Origin: Clostridium sp. UBA4108
GTDB taxonomy: Bacteria > Bacillota > Clostridia > Clostridiales > Clostridiaceae
DNA: 64,000 nucleotides
Reading direction: 5' to 3'
Assembly: GCA_002381695.1 (NCBI GenBank)
Contig: DFXM01000046.1
Location: 7,156-71,155 of the forward strand
Shown here: one piece after another, positions 18,527 to 28,373 of the stretch
Layout: each line of letters begins with the position of its first letter
Numbering within the stretch: the first letter of the stretch is position 1
Notes under the pieces: model-generated
What the model was told of the DNA's origin: nothing
The model's database searches: none
Seen by the model: only the letters and a program-made list of their open reading frames with translations
Position numbers and translations under genes: made by a program

Positions 18527-19273
18527 TTAAGGCAATTCATAATATTCATAGGTTTTATTTTCTAAACTTCCAAATATTATGCTATCTATTAATTTATATT
18601 CACAGTTTTTCAATGCGATGCATTTTAGTAAGTTAGACGTCAAATTAAAATCTTTTTCCACGTCTAATTTATTGATAAATAGTATCCTTTTCCCTAAGGA
18701 ATTTTTAAATAATCCTTTTGGATTGAAAATTAAAGATATAATATGCTTTTCAGTTATTTTCTGGTCCTCTTTTGTACCTGTCAAAGCCATAAACTCTTCT
18801 ATTCTATGTATATTGCTTTCATTTATCATCATTCCAAGAACTTCTATGGTAATAACTCCTATAGTAATATCTGTATATTTGCTTATAACAGGCTCATTAT
18901 GGTTCCATCCCTTAATGGGTTTTCTTTTAGAGCCATCTGCTTCTATAAAAATGTAATCATAATGTGGTAATAATTTTTGAAGTTCATTATCACAAGTACC
19001 TATTATTTTATCTTCGCTATTAATAAAGTTTCCATATACATAAATTCCTTTATCCACAGAATTATTAAATAAATTTATGTTATCACCTTCAAAGAACATA
19101 AATTGAAAATCATTTATTGGTGGTACATATATCTTTGTGGTTGTAGTAACTAAAACCTTATTTCCCTTTCTTAACTCTTTAGCCATAGTAAACATGAGAG
19201 TAGTTTTACCACCTGCACCAACTATAGATACAATTTGACCTTTATTTAAATCAATAATTTCTGTAAGCCTCAT
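18527..19273 (-). CDS. yqeC: Selenium cofactor biosynthesis protein YqeC
   Basis: 248 aa from ATG 19273 (GGAGGT 5 nt upstream); the open frame extends 32 codons further without a ribosome site. N-terminal P-loop VGAGGKTTLM near 18-27 and IEADGSKRKPIKGW near 129-142, hallmarks of the YqeC family. It works with MocA and YqeB in maturing the selenium-dependent Mo hydroxylases. Stop is 13 bp before the mocA GTG, so translation is likely coupled. Upstream lies a long inverted repeat. Confidence 0.9.
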   Translation of the reverse strand: MRLTEIIDLNKGQIVSIVGAGGKTTLMFTMAKELRKGNKVLVTTTTKIYVPPINDFQFMFFEGDNINLFNNSVDKGIYVYGNFINSEDKIIGTCDNELQKLLPHYDYIFIEADGSKRKPIKGWNHNEPVISKYTDITIGVITIEVLGMMINESNIHRIEEFMALTGTKEDQKITEKHIISLIFNPKGLFKNSLGKRILFINKLDVEKDFNLTSNLLKCIALKNCEYKLIDSIIFGSLENKTYEYYELP

Positions 19274-19350
19274 ATATACCTCCATGCTATTAATAGCGAA
19301 TACGATCAAAATTATTTTAATATTCATAATTTTCAAACTATATCTGCCAT

Positions 19351-19404
19351 ATAATTCTATGTTAATCATTAACCTTTACTGTTAATAATTAAGCATAGAA
19401 TTAT
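19351..19404. repeat. Long inverted repeat upstream of yqeC
   Basis: Arms of 23-24 nt (19351-19373 and 19381-19404) match at about 22 positions, with a 7-nt loop. The ends are ATAATTCTATG / CATAGAATTAT. No T tract follows, so it is more likely an operator, an RNA processing site or a small repeat than a terminator. Confidence 0.7.
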
Positions 19405-19494
19405 CACAACATATTTTTTACATTTTTTTACTTAATAGAATAGTACAATAAAATATAATCTCAGTCAATTAGTTGTAAAAAAATAATTGGAAAT

Positions 19495-20823
19495 TTAAAA
19501 TTTTCCCCAAACCTTTTGGGCTAACTCTCTGCTTTTAGCCATAATTTTCTCTTCATCAATCCCAGTTAAAATTCTATTTTCCATAATTACTTTACCATTA
19601 ACTATGGTTGTTTCTACATGTTTTCCATTAACTCCAAATACTAAATGACCATTTATATTGTTTCCTATAATTGGTGTTGGGGGATTGTAATCAACTACTA
19701 TAATATCAGCTAAAGCGCCTTCTTTTAAAATTCCTACTTGATTATTGATAAATCTTTCAGTAATGAGTCTATTATTTTTAAATAACATCTCAGGTATTTC
19801 TCCCCATGCAACAGTAGAATCCTGTGCAACATGTTTATGAATAATATTAGCCACTTTATAAGATTCCATCATATCAGCTGTATACCCATCGGTACCTAGT
19901 CCAAGTAAAATTCCTTTCTTAAACATAGAAAGTACTGGTGATGTTCCTACCGCATTTCCCATATTAGATTCTGGATTATGAACTACTATGGCATCCTTTT
20001 CTTTAATCATGTCAATTTCATCTTCTGAAATGTGTATGCAATGAACAGCTATGGTCTTCTCTGATAATACACCTAAACTGTACCATCTCTCTACAACACC
20101 ACTTCCATACTTCACTTTAGCATCCTGTAAGTCTTCAATTCCTTCTGCACTATGAACATGAAAGCCTGTATTAAGATTTTCTATAGCATCTAGACATTTT
20201 TCAAGGGTTTTATCGCTTATGGTCATAGAAGCATGTAATCCAAACATTGCTCTAAGCATATCATCATTTTTATTATTACAATATTTAATGAATTCTACAT
20301 TTTCTTTTATACCTTCATCAACTATTTTTTCACCATCTCTATCTGAGGTCTCATAACATAGATTACTTCTAATACCTACTTCTTTTGCTGCTTCTGCGAT
20401 TTTAAATAAACTTCCTTGTGCAGCATAGGGGCTAGCATGATGATCAAAGGATGTAGTTACGCCATTTTTTATTTGCTCTATCATTGGAACTATAGCACTA
20501 TAATACACATCTTCTAAAGTTAAAACTTTGTCTAATCTCCACCATAATCCTGTAAGTATATCAGAGAATTTTGTTGCTGGTGGACTATCATTTTGAATTC
20601 CTCTAGCAAAGGTACTATAATAATGCATATGAGTGTTTATGAATCCTGGCATTATTAGTTTACCTTTGGCATCTATATATTTACTATTAGTATATTTATC
20701 CTTTAATTCACTAGTTGTGCCAATTTCAACGATTTTATTGCCATATATTGCTACGCAACCATTCTCTATAATCGGCCTTGAATCATCTCTTGTTATAACC
20801 TTACCATTTCCAACAAGTATCAT
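19495..20823 (-). CDS. ssnA: Aminohydrolase SsnA
   Basis: 442 aa amidohydrolase. The HxH metal motif is NTHMHYYS (near 64-71), with further ligands in GFHVHSAE, AVHCIHISE and LGTDGYTADM. SsnA clusters with ygfK and the Se/Mo genes and is required with them for anaerobic urate use in gut bacteria; a ring-opening or deamination step on a purine-derived heterocycle is expected. ATG at 20823 has GGAGGTG upstream, 26 bp after ygfK, so the two are probably co-transcribed. Confidence 0.92.
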   Translation of the reverse strand: MILVGNGKVITRDDSRPIIENGCVAIYGNKIVEIGTTSELKDKYTNSKYIDAKGKLIMPGFINTHMHYYSTFARGIQNDSPPATKFSDILTGLWWRLDKVLTLEDVYYSAIVPMIEQIKNGVTTSFDHHASPYAAQGSLFKIAEAAKEVGIRSNLCYETSDRDGEKIVDEGIKENVEFIKYCNNKNDDMLRAMFGLHASMTISDKTLEKCLDAIENLNTGFHVHSAEGIEDLQDAKVKYGSGVVERWYSLGVLSEKTIAVHCIHISEDEIDMIKEKDAIVVHNPESNMGNAVGTSPVLSMFKKGILLGLGTDGYTADMMESYKVANIIHKHVAQDSTVAWGEIPEMLFKNNRLITERFINNQVGILKEGALADIIVVDYNPPTPIIGNNINGHLVFGVNGKHVETTIVNGKVIMENRILTGIDEEKIMAKSRELAQKVWGKF

Positions 20824-20849
20824 AGTTACACCTCCTAAAACTTAATGTA

Positions 20850-23800
20850 CTAAAGCATAAATCTATAATCTTCAATACAGGTTTCTATTATATTTTTCAT
20901 TTCCTTTGATATAGTATTTTCTTCATAAGTTTTACACTCAATAATTTCTCCTTGTTCAGTTCTTATTTTACATATCCCTGTGGAGGAATCCTTTACCCAA
21001 AATCCTATATTAGTACTGTTTTCAAAATCTTCTTCATTCCAAAAAACAGTTACCTTATCCTTATATGGATTTCCAGTATGAGGACAGAATACGCCGCAAT
21101 TACCACATTCATTACACATACCATCTAAATGAACAATTTCATGGTTGAATATAAGTCCATCTTTAACTTTTATAACTACATTAGCTCTATTTGGACACAC
21201 ATCCACACATAATTCACAAATGCTATCACAGCCTAGGCATCTCTTACTTTCACCCTCACAACAAATAGGTTCCATCAAAATACCTTTACGTTCATATAAT
21301 GAATTTTCGTTTATTGAAATATCTATGCTATGAAAATCACACTCTAAATTTTCTTTATTAAGTATATCTTTAGAAATTGATTTCCCATGGGAAATTGCTT
21401 GTACAATAGTACTAGGTCCATTCTTTGCATCTCCTGCCACATATACATTCTTTATATTTGTTTCACATTGTAAATTAACCTTAGGTAGACCCTTTGAATC
21501 CACTTCTATACCACTATCAGTGAATAGTTTAGTATCTACTTTTTCTCCTACTGCTACAATAACAGTATCTGCATCTAACTCTATAAAAGTTCCTGTATTT
21601 ATTGGACTTCTTCTACCAGAAGCATCCCTTTCTCCTAAAATCATCTCTTCGCAAAGTAGCTTACCATTATTCAGTGATACTGGTGAAAGTAATTCTTTTA
21701 TTAGAATTCCTTCTGAAAGAATTAAAGCTACCTCTTCACGATCTGCTGGCATGAACTTTCTTGTTCTTCTATAAACTATAGAAACACTTTCTACTCCTTC
21801 AGTCCTTTTTACTGCACGGGCAGCATCCATGGCAACATCTCCGCCACCGACAACACATACATGTTTGCCTAAATTAACTTTTCCTTTATTAGCTTTGAAT
21901 TTCTCTAGAAAAGCGATAGCATTAAGTGTTTTATCTGAACCTTCTTTTAAAGATACTTCTCCAGGCTTCCATGCACCTATAGCTAGCACAATATATTCAT
22001 ATTTTTCTTTTAATTCTTCTATATTGAAATTTTCCTCTACACCAAATTTAAATTTAACTCCATGACTCTTCACCAGCTCAAAGTCTTTTTTTATAATTTC
22101 CGAAGATATTCTGAACTCTGGAATTACATATTCAATGACGCCATAAGCTCTGTCTCTCTTATCCATTACAGTTACATCTACACCATTTCTTCTTAAGAAT
22201 AGAGCCACAGATAATCCTGCTGCACCAGCACCTATAACACATACTTTTTTATTGCTTTTAAGTTCCATTGGATTAATATGCTTTATATAATCATTTTGAG
22301 CATTTATTACTGCAATTTTTTTTATATTCCTTATTTGCACTGAATTTTCATAATCAAGTCTTGTACATTTATATTGGCAATTATGATTACAAATTGTTCC
22401 TGTTATAGCTGGAGATGCATTATCCTTAACAATGACTGAAAAAGCTTCATCATACTTTTCTTCTCCCACTAGAGCTATATACTGTGGTACTTGCTGATTT
22501 ATTGGACAACCTATACTACAAGGCGCAATGCTGCACTTATATATAGGCAGCTTTGAGCTTAATTTTCTGCTTTCCACGGCTTTAGCCTCTTTTAAATGAT
22601 GTTCATCTGTTATAGAAGCCTCAGCAACTTTTTTTAACAATTCTGTATTTATAATTTCACTTCTATTATTAAGTAGCGGCTCTAACTTCTTAGCTATTTG
22701 AGTGATTCTTTCATATCCCCCAGGTTTTAAAATTGTAGTAGCAAAGGTAATAGGACAAATTCCTGTTTCAAATATTTTATCAATGTTAAAGAAATCAGCT
22801 CCTCCAGAATAAGATATATAGATATCTCCATTAAACTCTTTAGCTAATCTACTAGCTAAAGTCATAGTTAACGGATAAAGAGAACGACCTGACATATACA
22901 TTTCTTCTCCTGGTAATTCCTTATTTAATATCTTAACAGGCAAGGTATTAGTAAGTTTTACCCCAAGTTTAAGTTGTAGAGTCTTCGCTAATTCTTTTAG
23001 CCTAGCTAACATTGATACCCCGTCATCATACTGTAAATCATGAATAAAATGATGGCCATTTAAAGCTATATAATCATAACCCATAGTATCAAAAGTTTCT
23101 CTTACAAATTTTTCTCCTAATAAAGTAGGATTCATCTTTATAAATGTATGCAAATTTTTCTCCGTTAATAAATAATTAGCAATTCTCTCAATCTCTTCAG
23201 GTGGACATCCATGTAACGTCGATAGGGTAATTGATGTGCATATAGTAGGTGATACTTTATCTAAATCTTCTTTAGTAAAATTTTTAAATTTATCTAAATT
23301 ACCCTTAAGAACTTCTCTGCATTCATTCCAAATTTTTGTACTAGAGGCATTTCTCATTCCTTCAATATAAGTGCTTATTTTTGGAGATTTAATTCCCTCT
23401 AAGTCATAACCTACACTCATATTAAATATGAAATCTCTTTCCTCACTAAAAGAAAGTTCTTTCATTAAAACATGAAGTAAAAACCAAGCCTTAACGTATT
23501 CATCATAGGCATCTCTAACAGTTAATTCAGTAGACCATTCTACATTATAACATTCATCTTCAGCACGAATACACGGCTTGGAAACAGGTAAATCTTCTCC
23601 ATCTAAAATTTGAACTGTTTTTAATTCAATGAATCGACTTCCAGTTAGATATGATGCAATAATATTCTGTGTTAATTGTGAATGAGGACCTGCTGCAGGA
23701 CCTATTGGCGAACCAAGTTTTTCTCCTAAAAATGCAATATTGTTGTTACTTTTATTGTAGTAAAATTTATTTTCTTGAATTCCTAAAATAGTTTCCTTTT

Positions 23801-23867
23801 CAGTTAGTTCTTCAAAAATCCAAGTCACTAACTTTTGGAAATCGATTGGTCGCATTTTATCACTCAT
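20850..23867 (-). CDS. ygfK: YgfK, multi-domain iron-sulfur flavoprotein oxidoreductase
   Basis: 1005 aa. The first ~430 residues resemble a dihydropyrimidine dehydrogenase-type barrel; a cysteine-rich linker (CSIAPCSIGCPINQQ near 453) leads into an FAD/NAD(P)-binding glutamate synthase-beta-like domain (VIGAGAAGLSVAL, VVGGGDVAMDAAR). The C-terminus carries [4Fe-4S] motifs (CLGCDSICELCVDVCP and CNECGNCGVFCP). Once called a selenate reductase subunit, it is now better linked to reductive purine/urate ring chemistry in the yge-yqe-ssnA cluster. Full family length. ATG at 23867 has AAGGGGG upstream. Confidence 0.93.
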   Translation of the reverse strand: MSDKMRPIDFQKLVTWIFEELTEKETILGIQENKFYYNKSNNNIAFLGEKLGSPIGPAAGPHSQLTQNIIASYLTGSRFIELKTVQILDGEDLPVSKPCIRAEDECYNVEWSTELTVRDAYDEYVKAWFLLHVLMKELSFSEERDFIFNMSVGYDLEGIKSPKISTYIEGMRNASSTKIWNECREVLKGNLDKFKNFTKEDLDKVSPTICTSITLSTLHGCPPEEIERIANYLLTEKNLHTFIKMNPTLLGEKFVRETFDTMGYDYIALNGHHFIHDLQYDDGVSMLARLKELAKTLQLKLGVKLTNTLPVKILNKELPGEEMYMSGRSLYPLTMTLASRLAKEFNGDIYISYSGGADFFNIDKIFETGICPITFATTILKPGGYERITQIAKKLEPLLNNRSEIINTELLKKVAEASITDEHHLKEAKAVESRKLSSKLPIYKCSIAPCSIGCPINQQVPQYIALVGEEKYDEAFSVIVKDNASPAITGTICNHNCQYKCTRLDYENSVQIRNIKKIAVINAQNDYIKHINPMELKSNKKVCVIGAGAAGLSVALFLRRNGVDVTVMDKRDRAYGVIEYVIPEFRISSEIIKKDFELVKSHGVKFKFGVEENFNIEELKEKYEYIVLAIGAWKPGEVSLKEGSDKTLNAIAFLEKFKANKGKVNLGKHVCVVGGGDVAMDAARAVKRTEGVESVSIVYRRTRKFMPADREEVALILSEGILIKELLSPVSLNNGKLLCEEMILGERDASGRRSPINTGTFIELDADTVIVAVGEKVDTKLFTDSGIEVDSKGLPKVNLQCETNIKNVYVAGDAKNGPSTIVQAISHGKSISKDILNKENLECDFHSIDISINENSLYERKGILMEPICCEGESKRCLGCDSICELCVDVCPNRANVVIKVKDGLIFNHEIVHLDGMCNECGNCGVFCPHTGNPYKDKVTVFWNEEDFENSTNIGFWVKDSSTGICKIRTEQGEIIECKTYEENTISKEMKNIIETCIEDYRFML

Positions 23868-23926
23868 CTACATTCCCCCTTGAACATATATAATGTTCCA
23901 ACAAATCTGCTATATTATAGTAATGT

Positions 23927-23953
23927 GGAGTGGCCCTTATGTAGGGACACTCC
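23927..23953 (-). terminator. Hairpin between ygeW and ygfK
   Basis: GGAGTG-CCCT / AGGG-CACTCC with single mismatched bases; no T tract on the minus strand. It may tune read-through from ygeW into ygfK. Confidence 0.35.
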
Positions 23954-23970
23954 TAGTTATATATTAAATA

Positions 23971-25167
23971 CTATTCTCCAGAAAATCTTGGTTTATTAGC
24001 TTCTAAAAGTTTTTCAAATGTAGCTACTGGATCTTTAATCTTACTTAAGAACATCATAGCTGCAATTATATATGGTTTAAATCCTGCTTCTTGATATAGT
24101 GGCTTACGATAGCGGTTAAACACACTAGCCTCAACCTCACCTTGTTCACAACTTACACCAGTGATATCAGCTGGTAAACAGTGCATATAAAGAGCTCTTC
24201 CATCCCTAGTTAGCTTCATCATTTCCTCAGTACATTCCCAATCTTTATGTTTTCCATTCTCTGCTAGCAATTCTTTTTCTAAAGCCTTTATTTCATCAAA
24301 CTTGCCTTCTCCATATAGTTCTGTACGTTTTTCCATAGCTGCATATGGAGCCCAGCTCTTTGGATATACTATATCTGCATTTTCAAATGCTTCCTTCATT
24401 GAGTTGGTTTTAGTAAAACTACCACCATTTTTCTCAACGTTCCCCTTTGCAATCTCTTCTACCTCAGGTAATAAGTCGTATCCTTCTGGATGAGCAAGAG
24501 CAATTTCCATACCCATTCTTGTCATTAATCCAATAATACCTTGGGGTACTGAAAGTGGTTTTCCATAAGATGGTGAGTATGCCCAAGTCATTGCAACTTT
24601 TTTACCTTTAAGATTTTCTACTCCTCCAAAATGGTGTATAAGGTGTAGTAAATCTGCCATGCTTTGCGTTGGATGATCTATATCGCATTGTAAGTTAACT
24701 AATGTAGGACGTTGTTCTAATACTCCATCCACATGTCCTTCTTGTACTGCTGATGAAACTTCTCTCATATAAGCATTACCTTTTCCAATGAACATATCAT
24801 CTCTTATTCCAATTACATCTGCCATGAAAGATATCATATTTGCTGTTTCACGAACAGTTTCACCATGAGCAATTTGAGACTTTCCTTCATCAAGGTCTTG
24901 CACTTCTAACCCTAGTAAGTTACAAGCACTGGCAAAACTGAATCTTGTCCTAGTAGAATTATCACGGAATACGGAAATACCTAATCCGCTATCAAATACT
25001 TTTGTGGATATGTTGTTTTCTCTCATGTTACGGAGTATGTCAGCAACAGTAAATACAGCCTGAAGTTCATCATCTGTCTTTTCCCAAGTTAGTAAGAAGT
25101 CGTTATTGTGCATGTTTTCAAAATTTAACTTTTCTAGCTTTTCAATTAAGTTTTTTATTTTTTCCAT
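23971..25167 (-). CDS. ygeW: Knotted carbamoyltransferase YgeW
   Basis: 398 aa of the aspartate/ornithine carbamoyltransferase superfamily: carbamoyl-phosphate motif STRTR (in DNSTRTRFSFASA, near 70) and MHCLPADI near 330. The family is knotted and linked to purine catabolism; it should transfer a carbamoyl group from a ureido intermediate to phosphate, giving carbamoyl phosphate for ATP synthesis. First gene of the ygeW-ygfK-ssnA-yqeC-mocA-yqeB run. It has a strong promoter (TTGACA-N17-TAAAAT) overlapped by a palindromic operator. ATG at 25167 has AAGGGGTGG upstream. Confidence 0.92.
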   Translation of the reverse strand: MEKIKNLIEKLEKLNFENMHNNDFLLTWEKTDDELQAVFTVADILRNMRENNISTKVFDSGLGISVFRDNSTRTRFSFASACNLLGLEVQDLDEGKSQIAHGETVRETANMISFMADVIGIRDDMFIGKGNAYMREVSSAVQEGHVDGVLEQRPTLVNLQCDIDHPTQSMADLLHLIHHFGGVENLKGKKVAMTWAYSPSYGKPLSVPQGIIGLMTRMGMEIALAHPEGYDLLPEVEEIAKGNVEKNGGSFTKTNSMKEAFENADIVYPKSWAPYAAMEKRTELYGEGKFDEIKALEKELLAENGKHKDWECTEEMMKLTRDGRALYMHCLPADITGVSCEQGEVEASVFNRYRKPLYQEAGFKPYIIAAMMFLSKIKDPVATFEKLLEANKPRFSGE

Positions 25168-25211
25168 AAATAGCCACCCCTTAATATATTTAAAAAACCT
25201 TTTATTTTTTA

Positions 25212-25227
25212 CTGACTAATTAATCAG
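25212..25227. promoter_or_regulatory. Palindromic operator at the ygeW promoter
   Basis: CTGACTAATTAATCAG, an almost perfect palindrome directly after the -10 box, where a bound repressor would block initiation. Best copy of the motif shared with xdhA, ygeY, TetR, FAD-subunit and lysO upstream regions. Confidence 0.6.
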
Positions 25228-25256
25228 ATTTTACATTAATTAGTATTATATGTCAA
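25228..25256 (-). promoter_or_regulatory. Sigma-A promoter of ygeW
   Basis: Minus strand TTGACA (25256-25251), 17-bp spacer, TAAAAT (25233-25228). Confidence 0.7.
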
Positions 25257-25366
25257 TAGATGTATTAAATTTTGCTTATATATAAGTTGTAATAAAGATA
25301 ATTCATATTATGAGTATGTTTAATGAATTGTTGAAGTTGAGCTTCATATTAATTGATTTATAATAT

Positions 25367-25458
25367 ATAAGTTTCAATAATGAAACTACATGATACAAAT
25401 AGGCTTTTCTTTTATAGTTTATTTAAATTGAACTTCATATTATTGCTGTGAATACCAT
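25367..25458. repeat. Dispersed AT-rich repeat, copy A
   Basis: About 92 bp nearly matching 63909-64000 (one 1-nt indel, estimated 85% identity by eye), including GTGAATACCAT at the end. The match with the 41.3-kb copy continues past 25458 to about 25500 (TTAGATTTACT). A partial extra unit precedes it at 25285-25345. The rest of the 25168-25769 gap shows no gene. Confidence 0.7.
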
Positions 25459-25603
25459 TTGCAGAAATCTTAGATTTACTTGGGCTGTGTGAAAGTAAAA
25501 AGCGTTCTGTTAAAATCTATGTGAAATATTCTTCACTTATTCTCTCAAGCCGTTGTATAAGCATGATAAACAAAAATAGAAATTTTGGATAATATTTAAC
25601 AAA

Positions 25604-25637
25604 ATAAAAAACTGACTCTGCAGAGAATCAGCTTTTT
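25604..25637 (-). terminator. Terminator after the second ABC-F gene
   Basis: Minus strand CTGATTCTCTGCAGAGTCAG hairpin followed by TTTTTTATTTTG, about 130 bp after the stop codon. The plus strand also ends in TTTTT, so it is bidirectional. Confidence 0.65.
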
Positions 25638-25769
25638 ATCACATTTATGATTTTATATATTTTTATTTTAGAAGCACATACTTAGTGCATATCTATTGGT
25701 CGAAATTATCGCCATATAAGAGGACTGCTATAAATCATTTTTAGAGTAAATCTTTATATAGAACGAAAA

Positions 25770-27665
25770 TTATACCAGTTTCTCATAGAGATTATCTACT
25801 TTTCTTTTTAAATCTCCATATTTTTCATAACATTCATAATTAGTTTTTTCATTGAAATTATCTTCTAATTTTTGCATTTCGTATTCTAACTCAATTATTT
25901 TTTCTTCTATTTCTCTGTAATTCTCTTCTTTAACTCTAGCTGTAACCATAGTATTGTTTTTATTTATAGAATAATTTTTATTTATTTTTGATACTGCTTT
26001 CTCATTTTTTTCTTCCCCCACAGTTTCACTATTTTTATTCTTTTCACTCTTATAAAAGTCATAGTTACCATAGAAAGTACTAACTTTACCATTACATATT
26101 TCCATAATTTTTTCTATAGAATTTTTTAAAAAATATCTATCATGAGAAACTGCTATAACCGTTCCTTTATACTCTCTAAGTGCTAATTCTATGGACTCTC
26201 TAGCAGCTAGATCTAAGTGGTTTGTAGGTTCATCCATAATTAAGCAGTGAGGTTCACAAAGAAGTATTTCAGCTAAATAAACCCTTACTCTCTCTCCTCC
26301 ACTTAATACCTTTAGCTGTTTATTAACCTCATCTCCATAAAACTGAAACTTACTTAGATGAAGCCTTCCATCCTTTTCCGTGAACTCTTTAATACTCATA
26401 ATTTCCTCTAAAATAGTCAATTCTTCATTTTTAAATTCTACATCTTGGCCTAAATATGAATATCTTACCCAATTCCCTAGGGTTGCCACACCTTCATAAT
26501 CATTATCATTTCCTAATAGTATATTTAAAAGAGTAGTTTTACCACAGCCGTTATCTCCTATGATTCCAACTCTTTCACCACCACCTATGTGAAAATTACC
26601 ATCTTTAATAATAGCTATATTTCCAAAAGACTTATTTAAATTCTTTCCCCAAGCTATATCCTTACTGACATGATCTATATTATTAAACCTGATTCTTGGT
26701 TTATTATCCATATTTAAATGATTACTACTTTTAAATTCTTCTTGAGTTTTTTTCTTTTGCTCTATAAGTGAGTTAAGCCGCTTTTCTCGACTCTTAAAGG
26801 CAGTAATTTTTCTATGAGACTTAAGTTCTTCTATGACCTTTCTTTCTTTTTTAATTTCTAGTTCTAAACCTTTTTGTTCCCATATATAATGATTTCTCAT
26901 GCTATTCTTTTCTTCAACAAATTTAGAGTAGCTACAACTTCTTTCACATAGAGTTCCATTATTAAGTTCAGCAATTCTAGTAGAGGCTTCATCTAGAAAG
27001 TACCTATCATGGGATACCATGAGCACACCACCACTAAATTTCTTTAGGAATTTCTCTAACCATTCAATGGCTTTTATATCTAGGTGATTTGTAGGTTCAT
27101 CTAAAATAATAAGATCTGGTTCATTAATCAACATTCTAGCAAAGAGTACTCTCATCTTTTCTCCACCACTTAAATTATTTATAGGAATTGAAAGCACTTC
27201 TTTTTTGATACCTAGCCCTAAAAGAATTTTAGTAATCACACTTTCTATAACGTATCCGTCCATAGCTTCATATTCATTTAAGGTATTTGAGTACTTCTTG
27301 AGGACCTGATCATATTTTTCATAATCCATTTGAATGGATATATCCTCCATTTGTTTTTCTAATATCTTAAGCTTCTCCTCCAGCCTTATAATTTGTTCCA
27401 GATGTAATGCAGTTTCCCCATTTAGTTCCCTTAATTCCATCATATCCTGAGACAAATAAGCTATTTTAGCTGCCTTTGCCAGAATTATATTGCCTTTATC
27501 AGCTTCTTCCATACCTAATGCAATTTTAATTAAAGTGCTTTTCCCAGCGCCATTTGGCCCAACTAAAGCAACTCTTTCACCTTTTTCTACTCTTAGGCTA
27601 ACATTATCTAATACTTTTTGATTTCTATACTCCTTTGAAATATTTTCTAATGATAATAAACTCAT
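25770..27665 (-). CDS. ABC-F family ATPase, possible ribosome-protection antibiotic resistance factor
   Basis: 631 aa, two cassettes without membrane segments: Walker A GPNGAGKST near 36-44 and GDNGCGKTT in the second, signatures LSGGEKM and LSGGERV, paired LDEPTNHLD / MDEPTNHLD, a charged linker between cassettes and a C-terminal coiled coil. ABC-F proteins act on the ribosomal E site; some confer resistance to macrolides, lincosamides or pleuromutilins. The upstream leader ORF plus attenuator-like hairpins favours a drug-inducible member, but sequence alone cannot separate it from housekeeping YdiF/YfmR types. ATG at 27665 has AAGGAGG upstream. Confidence 0.82.
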   Translation of the reverse strand: MSLLSLENISKEYRNQKVLDNVSLRVEKGERVALVGPNGAGKSTLIKIALGMEEADKGNIILAKAAKIAYLSQDMMELRELNGETALHLEQIIRLEEKLKILEKQMEDISIQMDYEKYDQVLKKYSNTLNEYEAMDGYVIESVITKILLGLGIKKEVLSIPINNLSGGEKMRVLFARMLINEPDLIILDEPTNHLDIKAIEWLEKFLKKFSGGVLMVSHDRYFLDEASTRIAELNNGTLCERSCSYSKFVEEKNSMRNHYIWEQKGLELEIKKERKVIEELKSHRKITAFKSREKRLNSLIEQKKKTQEEFKSSNHLNMDNKPRIRFNNIDHVSKDIAWGKNLNKSFGNIAIIKDGNFHIGGGERVGIIGDNGCGKTTLLNILLGNDNDYEGVATLGNWVRYSYLGQDVEFKNEELTILEEIMSIKEFTEKDGRLHLSKFQFYGDEVNKQLKVLSGGERVRVYLAEILLCEPHCLIMDEPTNHLDLAARESIELALREYKGTVIAVSHDRYFLKNSIEKIMEICNGKVSTFYGNYDFYKSEKNKNSETVGEEKNEKAVSKINKNYSINKNNTMVTARVKEENYREIEEKIIELEYEMQKLEDNFNEKTNYECYEKYGDLKRKVDNLYEKLV

Positions 27666-27827
27666 TATTAATTCCTCCTTAATTATGATTTAAATTTTGA
27701 TACGTCAAAAGACCACAAGCATTATACCCATGGTCTATAATTTGTGAGGAATTAATAGGTCTGTAATAAATAAATAGTCGTAAATAATTATTTATTGCAT
27801 ACATACACAATATAGTCTTACCTCAAA

Positions 27828-27863
27828 ATAAAAGCCACGGATAATGATGCTATTATCCGTGGC
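27828..27863 (-). terminator. Terminator in the ABC-F leader
   Basis: Perfect 12-bp stem GCCACGGATAAT / ATTATCCGTGGC with a 6-nt loop, followed on the minus strand by TTTTATTTT. It stands 170 bp before the ABC-F start, so the gene needs read-through or the weak TATAAT box at 27726-27721. Confidence 0.75.
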
Positions 27864-28080
27864 AATAGTTCTTAAGCTAAGTATATTTATATCCATGATT
27901 TTTAGTATATTATATAAGAAAAATTACTAGATATATTTTAATATATGTTAAATTAACAATATAAGTATTCTTATATAATAGTTATACCATAATAGCCTAC
28001 TATAAATTATTATAGATGCCTATGAAAAATGGAATAAATAATTTTGAAATCTTATATTATCGCTGAAATCTCTACACAAC

Positions 28081-28137
28081 AAAAAAACTAATCTAATAAT
28101 AAATTTTATACTCATATATAAAATCATTAATTATTAT
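28081..28137 (-). terminator. AU-rich terminator downstream of the leader ORF hairpin
   Basis: Minus strand TAATAAT ... GATTTTATA / TATAAAATT ... ATTATTA forms a long AU stem, followed after 6 nt by seven Ts (28087-28081). A transcript from the promoter at 28.4 kb would end here as an RNA of about 285 nt. Confidence 0.55.
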
Positions 28138-28216
28138 CTTACACAACTAATAAACATACAGAAAATTCAACTTTTCAAATAAGTATGTTAGTTACATTTA
28201 TTTTGTTTTATATCTT

Positions 28217-28309
28217 CCAGCGGTGATATAAAAGACACTAGCTCCGGATAAAGCTTCACCTATAAACTTATGGTCTTTATTCGAAGCGGAGTCCTGATAT
28301 CTTAGCTGG
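28217..28309 (-). ncRNA. Structured leader RNA upstream of ABC-F gene
   Basis: On the minus strand the arms nest in order: CCAGC/GCTGG, GATAT/ATATC, GAC/GTC, CTCCG/CGGAG, ATAAAG/CTTTAT, and ACC-ATAA/TTAT-GGT, giving one long branched-free hairpin of about 93 nt. The 5' arm overlaps the coding part of a 16-codon ORF, so ribosome position would decide whether it folds. This is the layout of drug-inducible leader attenuators. No known riboswitch class was recognised. Confidence 0.55.
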
Positions 28310-28327
28310 TACATTCATTATAAACAT
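28277..28327 (-). CDS. 16-residue leader peptide
   Basis: ATG at 28327 with AGGAGG exactly 7 nt upstream; the product is MFIMNVPAKISGLRFE, then TAA. It has no similarity I recognise. It lies about 40 nt after the predicted transcription start and inside the 5' arm of the long hairpin, as expected of a regulatory upstream ORF whose stalled translation controls the ABC-F gene. The codon near the stop (CGC, rare in such genomes) may aid pausing. Function inferred from position only. Confidence 0.5.
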   Translation of the reverse strand: MFIMNVPAKISGLRFE

Positions 28328-28373
28328 AATTTATCCTCCTGTACCATATAAATATATTTTATATCTTCATTTT

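Noticed and set aside
10042..25769. Purine or molybdenum-cofactor riboswitch in the purine island gaps
   Set aside because: The upstream regions read are short or AT-rich and show none of the conserved cores; only operator-like palindromes and plain hairpins.
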